Below, in pieces: positions 1 through 9,046 of a stretch of 64,000 bases of DNA (position 1 is the first letter of the stretch; each line of letters begins with the position of its first letter). The notes beneath the pieces are model-generated. The model did not search any database and was not told the DNA's origin. It saw nothing but the letters and a program-made list of their open reading frames with translations. A program made the position numbers and the translations under genes. Source of the DNA: Alteromonas sp. RKMC-009 (GTDB taxonomy: Bacteria; Pseudomonadota; Gammaproteobacteria; Enterobacterales; Alteromonadaceae); contig NZ_CP032914.1 of NCBI RefSeq assembly GCF_003584565.2, positions 1-64,000 on the forward strand. Direction: 5' to 3'.

Positions 1-595
1 GCTGGCAAAACAAAGTGGTAATGATTTTGAGACAGCCAAAGCTGATCTGACTGAAAACGTGCTCCAACGCATCGTGAAAGAGAGCAAGCTCAGTATGGGA
101 GAGGTCTCTGTGAGTAAAGAAAGTGACGGCACCTACAATGTGATTGTACCGGTTACCTGGAGCATCCCATCAGGCCGCGTTCTGAGTACCATTAACAAGT
201 ATTTCAACGATTACAATGGCAAGAGTATCTCGTTGAGCTCCTCACGACATGGCGGAACCAAATTAGTCAAAATATCCGGGCGGTATGCTGATGCATCAGA
301 TTCCCGCCAGCCATACTCGGGGCGGTTATTTGATGTGCTGCAAGCCCATGAGATAGTGTTGGAAGCGTCACTTGGTAGCAAGCGAACCAGACTTGTGGTC
401 GCGGGCAATTTAGATTGTTTTGTGAGCTGTGGCTATTCGAAAATACCTAAAAATACATGGGGTGTAGCCGTCAATGGGGGAGAGTCTATTCACACATTTT
501 CCGCCAGTCAGGAAAATCCGATTGTGATAAAAGGGGTTACAGAAAAAGAGCTGGAACAAAACGGAATGCCGTCGATCCGTTTCATCCTTCAATAA
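1..595 (+). CDS. Hypothetical protein, 5' end outside window
   Basis: The reading frame is open from base 2 to the TAA ending at 595, so the gene starts upstream of the window. A GTG at 59 is an internal codon and not a convincing start. The visible part (about 197 residues) is soluble, with no membrane segment and mixed beta-rich composition; two cysteines lie about 60 residues from the end. I recognise no family. It runs on the opposite strand to the next operon and the two are convergent. Confidence 0.6.
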   Translation, partial: LAKQSGNDFETAKADLTENVLQRIVKESKLSMGEVSVSKESDGTYNVIVPVTWSIPSGRVLSTINKYFNDYNGKSISLSSSRHGGTKLVKISGRYADASDSRQPYSGRLFDVLQAHEIVLEASLGSKRTRLVVAGNLDCFVSCGYSKIPKNTWGVAVNGGESIHTFSASQENPIVIKGVTEKELEQNGMPSIRFILQ

Positions 596-712
596 CAGGG
601 TAAACCGCTTTCTTAAACAGTCATAACCGGAAAGAAGGTGTCACCCTCTTTCCAGTCATGACTCCCCACAGAGGCCGCTGCGGGCTCTCTTCACTATGGC
701 GGGGCTAGGACG

Positions 713-1384
713 TCACGGGTCCGTGCGAAATTCTCCATCACTGAAGGTTCCTTCCTCAATAACGCCATCCGGGCGTGTTCGCTTCAGTTTTCCAGCGTTA
801 ACGTCTGAGTGTGTATAAAGTGTTTGCCCCGCGCGGAGCAAAGTATCTCCTATACATGCATCGGCTTCTTTTTGAGCAACTGTCGCCATCAGGACCAACG
901 GGTCGAAAACGCCATTCACCTGTTCGTCTTCGATGCCGCTATCTCGCGATAGAGTGGGTTTATTTTCATCTTGAATTGGGTATTCTGTCATTGATTTCTC
1001 AATATTTGTGCATTGCAGTGTTGAAGACGCATTGCCTTCAAGAATGAGCTGCAAAGGATGAATACCCCGTCGCAGCGCAGGTAGTGAAGCGAGGGATAAA
1101 ACGATGGTTTCGGGCGGCGTTTTGATGGCGTATACGCTATTCAAAGTGCGGTAAAGAGTATCGCTGAGGTGCTCGATGATTCGGGAGGTGCAGACATAAT
1201 CTGACTTCGCTAACCATCCTCGACTATCGTGCTCAACTATGCCCCAGAGCACGCATCCGGAATTAATTTCATACTCTGCTGAGACACCGAATTCGATGAG
1301 GTACGCATGCGAAAGGTGGGTGGTCACGGCAAGGTTGTCACCATCCTCATCAGTAATTTCAGCGCTGTGAAAGTGCTTATTCAT
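713..1384 (-). CDS. Hypothetical protein, last gene of a three-gene operon
   Basis: 223 residues, soluble, acidic. The C-terminal part after about residue 165 is rich in Gly, Thr and Asp. No recognised family or catalytic motif. The start ATG shares one base with the stop of the upstream gene (TAATG), which indicates translational coupling. The three genes 1979 to 713 therefore form one unit that probably works together. Function unknown. Confidence 0.55.
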   Translation of the reverse strand: MNKHFHSAEITDEDGDNLAVTTHLSHAYLIEFGVSAEYEINSGCVLWGIVEHDSRGWLAKSDYVCTSRIIEHLSDTLYRTLNSVYAIKTPPETIVLSLASLPALRRGIHPLQLILEGNASSTLQCTNIEKSMTEYPIQDENKPTLSRDSGIEDEQVNGVFDPLVLMATVAQKEADACIGDTLLRAGQTLYTHSDVNAGKLKRTRPDGVIEEGTFSDGEFRTDP

Positions 1385-1587
1385 TATGCATAGCCGCCCA
1401 CCTCAATTATAGATAGGTAGTTGTTCAGTGCATCAAAGTGACCGTTGCTTAACGCTTCGTTCGCGGTGCAGCCCAGCGCAGGAATATATTGCTGATGAAA
1501 CCAGGTCTCCGCCTCAGTCTCATTGACGGTCCACGGCGTTATAAGCATCAGGATGTACTCTTTTTCTTCCTGATAGCTCATGCGCAT
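1384..1587 (-). CDS. Small hypothetical protein, middle gene of operon
   Basis: 67 residues, overlapping the upstream gene by 10 bases and the downstream gene by one base (TAATG). The sequence is Glu- and Trp-containing with no membrane segment. Tight overlaps on both sides are the main reason to believe it is translated. Function unknown. Confidence 0.5.
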   Translation of the reverse strand: MRMSYQEEKEYILMLITPWTVNETEAETWFHQQYIPALGCTANEALSNGHFDALNNYLSIIEVGGYA

Positions 1588-1979
1588 CGCGCCGCGAGAA
1601 GTTTCCGCACCCGGAATAACCCCGGGATACCCTGACTAATCAGACTGACTGGCGTGTGCGGGGCCAGCGCGGGCTCTTCCCACCGTAACCAGCGTTGACA
1701 GCGTCCTTTATCCTGCTGCCATTGTAGTAACAACGCGTAAATACTGAGCAGAAGCGAAACGTTAATGGCAGTGTCTGTCGCACTGTACGTCGCGGCCTGC
1801 GGAAGGTCCGGTTGCCGAAAAACCGGCGGGCGCTCGGCTTCGGCCAGTGCCCATTCATCCAGAATGCGGATGGCCGTTTTTATCCCGCACGCCAGTTTGA
1901 CATCACCTCCGGGCGAGTTTAAGACAGTTTGAATGTTCCGCTGCCATGCGGGTAAACGGTGTGCAAGTTCGTTTCGCAT
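1578..1979 (-). CDS. Hypothetical protein, first gene of operon
   Basis: 133 residues, Leu/Ala/Arg-rich and predicted mostly helical; a stretch near residues 70-90 is hydrophobic enough to be a buried helix. It heads the 1979-713 operon. No family recognised. Confidence 0.5.
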   Translation of the reverse strand: MRNELAHRLPAWQRNIQTVLNSPGGDVKLACGIKTAIRILDEWALAEAERPPVFRQPDLPQAATYSATDTAINVSLLLSIYALLLQWQQDKGRCQRWLRWEEPALAPHTPVSLISQGIPGLFRVRKLLAARCA

Positions 1980-2427
1980 CAGGAATTCCTTCGCAACCCT
2001 GTTGTTGTTACAGTTTCTGACATCGTTACAGCGGCATCAGTGCCTCCGGCACTCCCGGAAAAGGCGGGGGCCTTTTTCACTGACAAAGCCGTGATTTCCT
2101 TGCCAACTCTAGCGCTAAATTGGCTGAATGGCAAAACTGACAAGAGGATGTTTTTGTGTTATTATACAGTGGCTTAGTTAAAATTCTTTTTGTTTTCCGG
2201 CAGGTTGGCTGTGCTCTTACCCATGGCTTTTCCCCTGGAAGGGAAATTACATTTCTTTAAACCCTTTTTTCATATCTCCCTGCGAAACGGGCATATGGCA
2301 AGCGCACACCGAAAGGCCAGCGCGATGATTACGTCGTCCGCGAGACTGGGCGGAAGGCGCAGTGACTATGCTATAGCATGCGAACATCATCATAAGGGGG
2401 GAGGCAGTTACATCATTCTCGGTTACT
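1980..2427. other. Intergenic stretch, no convincing gene
   Basis: Only short overlapping frames on both strands, none with a believable start or composition. It contains the upstream region of the 1979-713 operon and leads into the degenerate gene at 2428. Confidence 0.4.
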
Positions 2428-2820
2428 GACATCTATCAGCATGTCTGGACGACACCGCTAAGCAAACTGGCGGCAGGCAACGCCGCGCCTTTGCCGAAAC
2501 CCAAGTATAGCATGTCACACTACCCGCTCCTTAAGGCGTCAGCTGCATCGCTGCAAAAGCCTCTGTTTGAATTTCGATAACCTTACGGCGATGTCAGTGT
2601 GTTGCAATTGGCCGTGTCTCCGGCACAGAAACAGCGAGCGCTGAGAATTTTGAACACGTTGAAGAACCGTTTTGACCGTCTTGGTTGGCACGTCACGGTG
2701 GAAAATGATGCATTTCGTGATAGCGATCGCTAGTACACCAACGGGATCCGCTACTCGCGCAATTATTCTGGTAAGGATAAGCTCACTTTCAACGGCCACG
2801 TAGCTATGACGGTCGACCTC
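2428..2820 (+). pseudogene. Degenerate helix-turn-helix-type gene (VWTTPLSKLA family)
   Basis: One frame reads DIYQHVWTTPLSKLA, then proline/lysine-rich PLPKPKYSMSHYPLLKA, then a region with VSPAQKQRALRILNTLKN and LGWHVTVEND. From memory this order matches a family of bacterial proteins that begin with a 'LYexVWsxPmtkLA' HTH-like segment, followed by a PxRGYWAK linker and a 'RALRIMNTL...RGW.VTVEN' domain. In-frame stops occur at 2578 and 2731, and the segment normally between SKLA and AAGN is missing. The gene is therefore truncated and dead. The same frame continues open to 3126 but I no longer recognise it after about 2800. Confidence 0.45.
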
Positions 2821-4091
2821 GACGGAAAGTCAATCATAGTCGATGGCGTACAAGGCCCCTCGCCCAAAAATCTATCATCGAATTGTCAGGCTCAGAATAA
2901 ATCTGCGTATGAAATCTACTATTTGGCACACAATACAGACGGCTTTATCGACGGTGAAAAGGTTAGCCTGTCCAAACACTATGCGGCTGGCTATTGGCAA
3001 ACGACATGTATACGCCAAAAGACATTTTCGCTTAGTTTGAGGAATTTGAACAGCTTGAGAGGCCTTGTGCCGGTTACAACTATTTTGGCTGGTTTGTGGA
3101 AACTGTTCACGCTGATGATTCACTGACGCGGTTTGAAATTCAAGGGGCCCTACTTGGGAAAGCATCTGCTACACAGGGTATCCAACGCACATAGCTCGCT
3201 TTGTTCGGCTTTGACCGACCAGAATGGATAAACAAATAGAATCTGAGCTGGCGTCCGGTGAATATGTGCACCGTTTGCAGTGCCTTCGTTTCTGAAGTGG
3301 GAGCTTTATAAGAGAACAAATACCCGTCTATCTGATGTCCAGCCATATGTGATTGCTGAAGCCGGCACAGTATTGTCAGAGCGTCTGTGGTATCGATGTC
3401 ACAGTTGTCTGTTGCAAGGTTTGTCAGTGAACCGCGTGGGCCAGCCCAATTGGTTCAATACAGAAAATCCTAGGAGTACCAAACGTAAATACTGCGGATG
3501 ATGATACTCAATGTGCACTTAGAAATTTCTGTATCCTTGAAAGCGGATACTTGTTCGCTAATTAAAGAGACCGGCGTGTTACGTAACTCGACCATTAGGG
3601 GTCATCTTCACGGAGTCTGAATATACCCAGGATATCCGTAGTCATGTTAGAACGATGCTTTGTGCCTAAAGCTCTACTGGACGAATAGGATCTGTTATTT
3701 TCTTGGAAAACCGGAGTCCGTAGGTAGCGGGCGTGCCCTTTGATAGCGGGTATCATCGTTAGGCTGAAGTGCAGCTTACGCGAAGTTCATAACCTGTTAG
3801 ATTCAACATCAGGGAACAGATTGGTAGATTAGGTAGAAGTCGAGCCGCCGATAGCAAGTTTTGACGCCGGTTGTGTAATTGCCGCTATCAATTATCGACG
3901 ATATAAGCGTGGTGAGAAGCTTAGGTACCGGAAGGACAAAAGTAACGCGCATTTCGACACTCGATATGGGAAATAAAGGTATATGAACAAAGTGCGGAAG
4001 GATCCTAGAGGGTAGGCCCTGAACTTGTAAGAGCTATTGGATTTCGAATTCCTCATGAGGTCATCAGTCAATACAACGTTATGGCTATTTC
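2821..4091. other. Decayed region without supportable genes
   Basis: All frames are interrupted. The longest open stretches (for example 2806-3126 and 3280-3501, plus strand) lack ribosome binding sites and family resemblance. It looks like relic DNA next to the degenerate gene. Confidence 0.45.
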
Positions 4092-4514
4092 CTACTCAAA
4101 AAATAGCGCTGGGCTAATACCAAAACGTTTGGCTAAGCGTTCAATATGATTGCGCGTAAGTTGCTTACCACCATTAAGCACTTGAGACACCATGCTTTTA
4201 CCACCAATTTCATTTTTAAAGTCGGTAGTGTTCAGATTATGCTGATCCATCAGCACCTTCAGCGTAGCGACTGCAGGATCACCCCCTAATCCTAGTTGAT
4301 TAAACTCAGAGAAAGACAGTGCATCTGCTTCATAACGAGCAATAGAATTACTCAGCGCTTCAATAGCAACTAAGTTGGTATCGTAGTCCTCAATCAACTC
4401 TTCCATGAGTGCTAAAGCTTGGACATGGTCTTGCTGGGTTGAAATTTCACGAAGAACAGGGGCGCGTAAATTCAATTCGCTCACCAGCTCTGTAAATTGT
4501 GCTACGGCTAACAT
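4092..4514 (-). CDS. higA: HigA-type antitoxin, XRE family
   Basis: 140 residues. The N-terminal two thirds is an acidic helical region. The C-terminal part has the HTH signature of HigA proteins: MDQHNLNTTDFKNEIGGKSMVSQVLNG, then a recognition region ending in LAKRFGISPALFFE. HigA binds and neutralises the HigB mRNA interferase and represses the locus. An AGGAG ribosome binding site sits about 9 bases before the ATG. The toxin gene lies 15 bases upstream, the usual higBA order, but is frameshifted. The antitoxin therefore survives alone and could still repress or cross-neutralise related toxins. Confidence 0.85.
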   Translation of the reverse strand: MLAVAQFTELVSELNLRAPVLREISTQQDHVQALALMEELIEDYDTNLVAIEALSNSIARYEADALSFSEFNQLGLGGDPAVATLKVLMDQHNLNTTDFKNEIGGKSMVSQVLNGGKQLTRNHIERLAKRFGISPALFFE

Positions 4515-4529
4515 TTGGTTATGCTCCTA

Positions 4530-4834
4530 TTAGCGATACTTCTTACAAAGTGCATCGTACTCTGCATGGGTAACGATATGCTTGACGTATATCCGGTTGT
4601 GCCTGAATTCAATAAAGGCCATTAGCCGAAGATTGTTGCCGCCGATATCAATTACCCACCACTTATCTTTGTATCTTTGTATCTGAAGTTATCCAAAGTT
4701 TTAAACACTGCTTTCAAAGCCTCAGGTGTTTTAAACTCTCCATGATTCAACACGTTATATGTTGCTTCGATTGCTGCGGCATCATCTTTGTAGAGTGTTG
4801 TTAGAAGGTTTGAACAGTCGTTGCAAATATGTAT
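4530..4834 (-). pseudogene. higB: HigB-type mRNA interferase toxin, frameshifted
   Basis: Two blocks in different frames together give a complete HigB-like protein. The first is CSNLLTTLYKDDAAAIEATY then LNHGEFKTPEALKAVFKTLDNFRYKD. The second is KWWVIDIGGNNLRLMAFIEF then RHNRIYVKHIVTHAEYDALCKKYR. They are separated by a perfect 8-bp tandem duplication at 4665-4680; removing one copy restores the frame. Read as it stands, translation stops soon after NFRYKD. The codon at the expected start (4834-4832, right after TAAGG) is ATA, not ATG, so initiation may also be lost. The ribonuclease should be inactive. Confidence 0.8.
4665..4680. repeat. 8-bp tandem duplication inside higB
   Basis: Plus strand reads atctttgt twice in a row, followed by atct. 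Deleting one unit rejoins the HigB frame exactly between NFRYKD and KWWV. This is typical replication slippage. Confidence 0.85.
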
Positions 4835-4863
4835 TCCTTACCCAAGATACAGTGATAAACGTG

Positions 4864-4883
4864 GTTTTTACCTACCACCTTCT
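4864..4883 (-). promoter_or_regulatory. Ter-like site 1 (left arm of 20-bp inverted repeat)
   Basis: The minus strand of this 20-mer is identical to the plus strand of 5035-5054. Its core GTGGTAGGTAAA matches 9 of 12 positions of the Escherichia coli Ter core GTTGTAACTAAA, and it has an AG at the place of A5-G6 (the lock base pair of Ter). It faces the second copy head to head across 151 bp. Assignment as a Tus-binding site is inference from the adjacent tus gene. Confidence 0.6.
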
Positions 4884-5034
4884 CGCGGGGATACGACATT
4901 GACGTCCCTCATCCACCCCCGGAGGTGCCCCTCCTGCTTAACTCGCGCGTGCTTGCGACGGTAAGTCAGGGACGAGCTTGTAAGTCTCGTGTGCACTTGG
5001 CGGGTGACGAGTGGGTGTTTTTGGTGTTATATAT

Positions 5035-5054
5035 AGAAGGTGGTAGGTAAAAAC
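5035..5054 (+). promoter_or_regulatory. Ter-like site 2, just upstream of tus
   Basis: Perfect inverted copy of 4864-4883, ending 22 bases before the tus start codon. In E. coli, TerB lies directly upstream of tus and Tus binding represses its own promoter; the same layout here suggests autoregulation. With G6-equivalent ends facing inward, forks from either side could enter the 191-bp interval but not leave it. Confidence 0.6.
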
Positions 5055-5076
5055 ATTTGAATTTATAGAGGGTGTT

Positions 5077-6051
5077 ATGGCCAATGACAGGGTACGTTTT
5101 TCCCAGCTGCTGGCACAACTGGAAGATGCATTTGATGTGCTCACCGACACCATGGTGCTGGCACCGTCCGGCTATTATGCCCAGCTCCCTGCTATCTACG
5201 AAGACGACGTGGAGCGTTACCGTCGGGGTGAGCTCACACTGGATATCAGTCACCTTACCGGTGAAGAGGCGGTGAGGGCAGGGATAGCCGCCCTGCGTCA
5301 TTACCAGCGCCATGATGATGATGTCTCCGGTAAATACTCTGGCAAATACCCTGGCGTGCTGTTTTTAGAGAATCCTGACGACGTCATGGAGACCATTGCC
5401 GTCATTAACCAGCTCAAAGATGACATCGCCGCCTGTGTGCAGGACCGACGCCTGATGCGCCGGGGCAACAAGCTGGTGGCAGTCCACCAGCGCAATCATC
5501 TTCAAAAGCACGAGTTTTTACACGCACACGGCGAAGGCTACATTGCCTATCAGCTCTACCGGCAGATTGATGTTGTGAATGCCGGTGCTGACGATGAGAT
5601 GTCCCGCCTGCGTTCGGTGAATTTTCACTGGATAAGCAAAAACGCGGATAAATACCTCGATGTGGAGACTGCAGTGCCTTTCATCATGGCCGCACCACCG
5701 AATAAGCTACCATTGAGCGATAAGGTGCGCCTGCGGGATATCCTGCACGAACGGGTAAACACCCATCGCTTCTGTGTGCGTAAAACCCGCAACGATACCG
5801 TCAATGCCTCGCTGTATTTTGGTACCAACGGCACCAGCCGGCCGGTGACCACGTCGATTAATGCCTCACAGCCTATTTTGCTGACCAATTATGCCCGGCC
5901 AGAGAAAGTCACAGTACATCCTCTTAAGCCGCACGATCCTACCCGGCGTCGTGATAACCGCACCGGTTCACAGTGGGAATGCCTGGATGATGAACTGTCC
6001 CTTTATTGCCGGCCTATGACTGAGGCTGAAAGCAGCAGAAATGCGATTTAA
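5077..6051 (+). CDS. tus: Tus-like replication terminator protein
   Basis: 324 residues, close to the 309 of E. coli Tus. Blocks align in order with Tus: YPGVLFLEN and INQLKDD near 105-135 (Tus LPGVLCYQV, INKLKTT), YRQIDVV (AYRTLTVL), RSVNFHWISKNADKYL (LRFGWANKHIIKNL), and SLYFGTNG followed by ASQPILLTNY near 245-275 (RVWYKGD, CPTPLIALINRD). Tus binds Ter DNA as a monomer and blocks replication forks in one direction. A Ter-like site overlaps the probable promoter. The start is ATG 5077 after a GAGGG box. GC content is higher than in the flanking decayed DNA. Identity to enterobacterial Tus is clearly low, so the name rests on motif order plus the neighbouring sites. Confidence 0.7.
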   Translation: MANDRVRFSQLLAQLEDAFDVLTDTMVLAPSGYYAQLPAIYEDDVERYRRGELTLDISHLTGEEAVRAGIAALRHYQRHDDDVSGKYSGKYPGVLFLENPDDVMETIAVINQLKDDIAACVQDRRLMRRGNKLVAVHQRNHLQKHEFLHAHGEGYIAYQLYRQIDVVNAGADDEMSRLRSVNFHWISKNADKYLDVETAVPFIMAAPPNKLPLSDKVRLRDILHERVNTHRFCVRKTRNDTVNASLYFGTNGTSRPVTTSINASQPILLTNYARPEKVTVHPLKPHDPTRRRDNRTGSQWECLDDELSLYCRPMTEAESSRNAI

Positions 6052-6165
6052 AATCACAGAAATCCTGTGAGTGAAAACTGAGAAATATTCGTAAGTATTA
6101 CTTGTTGGTTATACGCAATCCATTAACATGATGCTTATTCATGCACGGAAGAAAACAGAATAATT

Positions 6166-6900
6166 ATGAAGCCAATTCAATATATTCCCTATTTGGGAAC
6201 CTTCTCATTAGGTTTAGCGAGCGTTTATCTGGCCTTTTTCTGGAGTGAGTTTGGAATCGATATCTTTCAGTTTTTGAGTGTTTCTGACTATATCGGTCAG
6301 GCTTTAAGCCCTCTCATGGTCGCCTTAACAACTTTAGCTCTGGGATTCTTAATTTTTAATATTTTTATCTTGCCGATATTCAGTTTAAAAATCTTTGCTG
6401 AGTCTACTGACGAGGAATGTACAGACGATAAAGGTAATCTAGCACCTGCCAGAAGATTAGGCAACGTTCTGGTCACTTCAGTACTAAGCGGTTACGGTAT
6501 GTATTATCTAATCACGGGCAAGACTATACTAATGCATGGTTTAGGGTTTGTTTTTATTCTTTTTGCGTTTATGGAGCAATGGGCACGTAAAAATTTAAAG
6601 AAGATAGACTTACGCTTATTAAAGATAGCCATCCCTACTATCATTTTAATAGGACTTTTACCCTTTGTCGCAAAAATGAATGCTGACTCTCTGAAAAACT
6701 CCAGCACGCAGGTAAAACTCAACGCGAAAACGAGAGAAAATACTGTGTTGGTCGGTAGGGCCGGTAACTATTTCTTCTTTTGGAACAAGATAGACGAAAG
6801 CACAGAAATTTTGAGTGAGTCAGAAGTCAAATCATTAATCATTAGTAACCTTCAAAGAGAGAAAGCTTTATTCATTGACGGCTTTAGCCGGGACGAATGA
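6166..6900 (+). CDS. Multi-pass inner-membrane protein, unknown
   Basis: 244 residues with about five hydrophobic segments (roughly 12-28, 45-75, 100-118, 122-138, 152-168) and a soluble C-terminal tail of about 70 residues. An acidic, cysteine-containing cytoplasmic or periplasmic loop (ESTDEECTDDKG) lies between segments. No family recognised. It stands between tus and hipBA and has no obvious partner. Confidence 0.6.
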   Translation: MKPIQYIPYLGTFSLGLASVYLAFFWSEFGIDIFQFLSVSDYIGQALSPLMVALTTLALGFLIFNIFILPIFSLKIFAESTDEECTDDKGNLAPARRLGNVLVTSVLSGYGMYYLITGKTILMHGLGFVFILFAFMEQWARKNLKKIDLRLLKIAIPTIILIGLLPFVAKMNADSLKNSSTQVKLNAKTRENTVLVGRAGNYFFFWNKIDESTEILSESEVKSLIISNLQREKALFIDGFSRDE

Positions 6901-7158
6901 ACCATACGTTCGCTTTGCTGGTTGATGATCAATGGATGGGTTCTACCCCGTTTTCACTGATACCACAAACGAGAAGTCACAGGCTGCTTCCACACGATTA
7001 TCTGACCGGCTACTGTGTTCTAAGTGCCAGTTACGAATCTCGCCCTGACGCGCTTCCAGAGGCAATTTTTGGAAAGCCCGACCATGAGTCAATTAAGCTT
7101 CGCTTCCAGGGGTTCTTCACCATCATAAGTTTCTCTTTTTCTTTTGTTATATTGTGTT

Positions 7159-7203
7159 TATATATGCACATTTTTGGTTTACAGTATTATTTGTGCATAT
7201 ATA
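7159..7203. promoter_or_regulatory. 12-bp inverted repeat, probable hipBA operator
   Basis: tatatatgcaca at 7159-7170 and its exact reverse complement at 7192-7203, separated by 21 bp, directly upstream of hipB (start 7216). HipB proteins repress their own operon by binding paired palindromes, so this is the likely operator. Confidence 0.6.
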
Positions 7204-7215
7204 GACACTCTTTAG

Positions 7216-7473
7216 GTGCGAGAAGTGAGCAGAGAATCAATCGGCAACCAGCTAATGGCTGAGCGTAAACGTCGGCAAATAACTCAGAACGAAATTGCCA
7301 GTAAACTCAAAACAGACCGTGCCCAGATTTCACGTATTGAGAATGGCCGATATCAGGGGTCACTACAGCTGCTAGAGCGTTACTTAACCATCATGGGCTT
7401 AGAGTTGACGGCTACCCCCATTAATCGCCGCCCTACATTTGATGAACTGGATTCGATATACGATGACGACTAA
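7216..7473 (+). CDS. hipB: HipB-like antitoxin, XRE family
   Basis: 85 residues. A single Cro/C1-type HTH covers about residues 10-65: IGNQLMAERKRRQITQNEIA, then SKLKTDRAQISRIENGRYQG, then LERYLTIMGLEL. The acidic tail ends in DDD. It should bind the 7159-7203 inverted repeat and, with HipA, repress the operon. GTG at 7216 or GTG at 7225 could be the start. The hipA start ATG (7463) lies inside the last codons, an overlap typical of hipBA. Confidence 0.8.
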   Translation: MREVSRESIGNQLMAERKRRQITQNEIASKLKTDRAQISRIENGRYQGSLQLLERYLTIMGLELTATPINRRPTFDELDSIYDDD

Positions 7474-8673
7474 TTCCATTCTATCGGGACTGCCCAAGCA
7501 GATACGCCGGTTAAAGGTCAATATCGGGGGGACACCGGCCGGTGTCTTGAACAGGGCAGCGCAATGCACATTTACCTACACCAAAGAGGATAGGGACGTG
7601 TCATTGACGATGCCGTACAGGCCCGAGCCTTACTCACATGGCGCCTTACACCCGATATTTACGCAAAACCTGCCAGAGGGTTACTTGCGCCGATATATCT
7701 CTGAAAAGCTCATGCGGTACGCCAACGTTGATGATATGTACCTGCTGGCACTAATGGGGGAGAAGGGATCGGGCACTTATCCTATGATGCGGGTATTGCG
7801 TTACCGGAGCCGGAGCCCATTGCCATCAATGACATATTGCACTGGTCTGGTAAAGAGCGCTTATTTCCCCAGCTACTCGAACGGTATTACCTCAACGGAA
7901 TGGCATCCGGTGTTCAACCTAAGGTGGTGGTATCTCGCTCTACCATATTACAAAAAGACGTTATCGTTAAAACATTTGATGAAGAATTTCCCCTGCTAAC
8001 GGTCAACGAGTTCGTCTGTATGAAATGCGCGGAATACTGTGGCCTGAATACGCCTAAGGTATGGCTATCAGATGATTTGCAGCATTACTTGGTAGAACGT
8101 TTCGACGTTGATGATGAAGGCAATAAAATCGGCATTGAGGACTATGCCACGCTTATGGGGCGCACCGGCGACCAGAAGTATCAGGGTAGCTATGAGAATG
8201 TACTTAAAGCCACACTTATCAACACGCAATCGCCTGAAGAGGTAGACAAGATGTTCGCGCTGGTGGCTTTCAATTGCTTGATAGGGAACGGTGACGCACA
8301 CCTTAAAAACTTCTCACTGCAATACTACAATGATCACACTGATATAAAACTGAGTCCCGTTTATGACGTTACCCACACGCTGATTTACCCGACCATCGAT
8401 AACGCGATGGCGCTTAAAATGCGAAAGGGCAAAGCATTCCCTACGCGCAGAGACTTAATCGATTTTGCCTTTAGTGCTGGGGTGACCCGTTCATCAGCTG
8501 GCGAAACCGTCGATAGCATGGCGCAAGGTATTTTGGATTGTCTTGCATCATTGGATGAAGTAAACGCTATGGAAGGGCTCCGCGCGTCGATAGAAAGGCA
8601 TGTGGGCAGTGTCATGGAAAAGCAGCCTATCCAAGCAATCTATCGGCATGACAAAAAGAAAAAATACGAATAG
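7463..8673 (+). pseudogene. hipA: HipA-type serine/threonine kinase toxin, frameshifted
   Basis: The N-terminal part reads from ATG 7463 to about 7760 (RLKVNIGGTPAGVLN, FTQNLPEGYLRRYI). The rest continues in another frame from about 7770: GIGHLSYDAGIALPEPEPIA, SGVQPKVVV, GNGDAHLKNFSL (catalytic loop), SPVYDVTHT (Mg-binding Asp). Adding one G to the run at 7756-7760 joins the two parts as LMGGEGIGHLSYDA. Intact HipA phosphorylates GltX and causes growth arrest. As given, no full-length kinase is made. An alternative is a sequencing error or slippage-controlled phase variation in the G run. Confidence 0.8.
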
Positions 8674-8798
8674 TTGTGGGTGATATCCAAAACATTGGTC
8701 AATCCTGTTCCATAACCACTTTGATATTTACGAACAAATATTGTACAAAATAATCTGACATCAAGTATTTCTTACCACACATAGAAGGCACGGACGCC

Positions 8799-8977
8799 AT
8801 GCAGCGCATTGTCGAATTTAAAAAGCGGCATTTCTGGACCAGCAACATTGATATGGAATTGTTAAATCAGAAAGTGGAACATCTCAACCAGGATGGCTGG
8901 TCAAGCACATCATTCCTAATACCACATTTACCGGGACCGTCGCCTCATACACTATCCTGCTCGAGGACGAACAATAA
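8799..8977 (+). pseudogene. DUF4177-like small protein, frameshifted
   Basis: The frame from ATG 8799 reads MQRIVEFKKRHFW and EHLNQDGW. It then needs a +1 shift near 8899-8901 to read VKHIIPNTTFTGTVASYTIL then LEDEQ and a stop at 8975-8977. Adding one G after TGG (TGG-GTC) restores a 60-residue protein of the small 'LNxxGWxVxxI' type (DUF4177-like, inferred from the pattern). Without it, a 73-residue aberrant frame is read to 9020. Confidence 0.55.
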
Positions 8978-9046
8978 GTTTGTCCATTTCCCGACAGTTT
9001 TGATCGCCACTACACGCTAATTGCAACATTGAAGGAGCACTTCAAC

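Noticed and set aside
1959..2429. Plus-strand frames of 72 and 79 codons
   Set aside because: No starts with ribosome binding sites; low-quality composition and overlap with the operon promoter.
6897..7262. 121-codon frame overlapping the membrane-protein stop by ATGA
   Set aside because: Its 3' half runs through the hipBA operator and into hipB in another frame; composition is not protein-like and no family fits.
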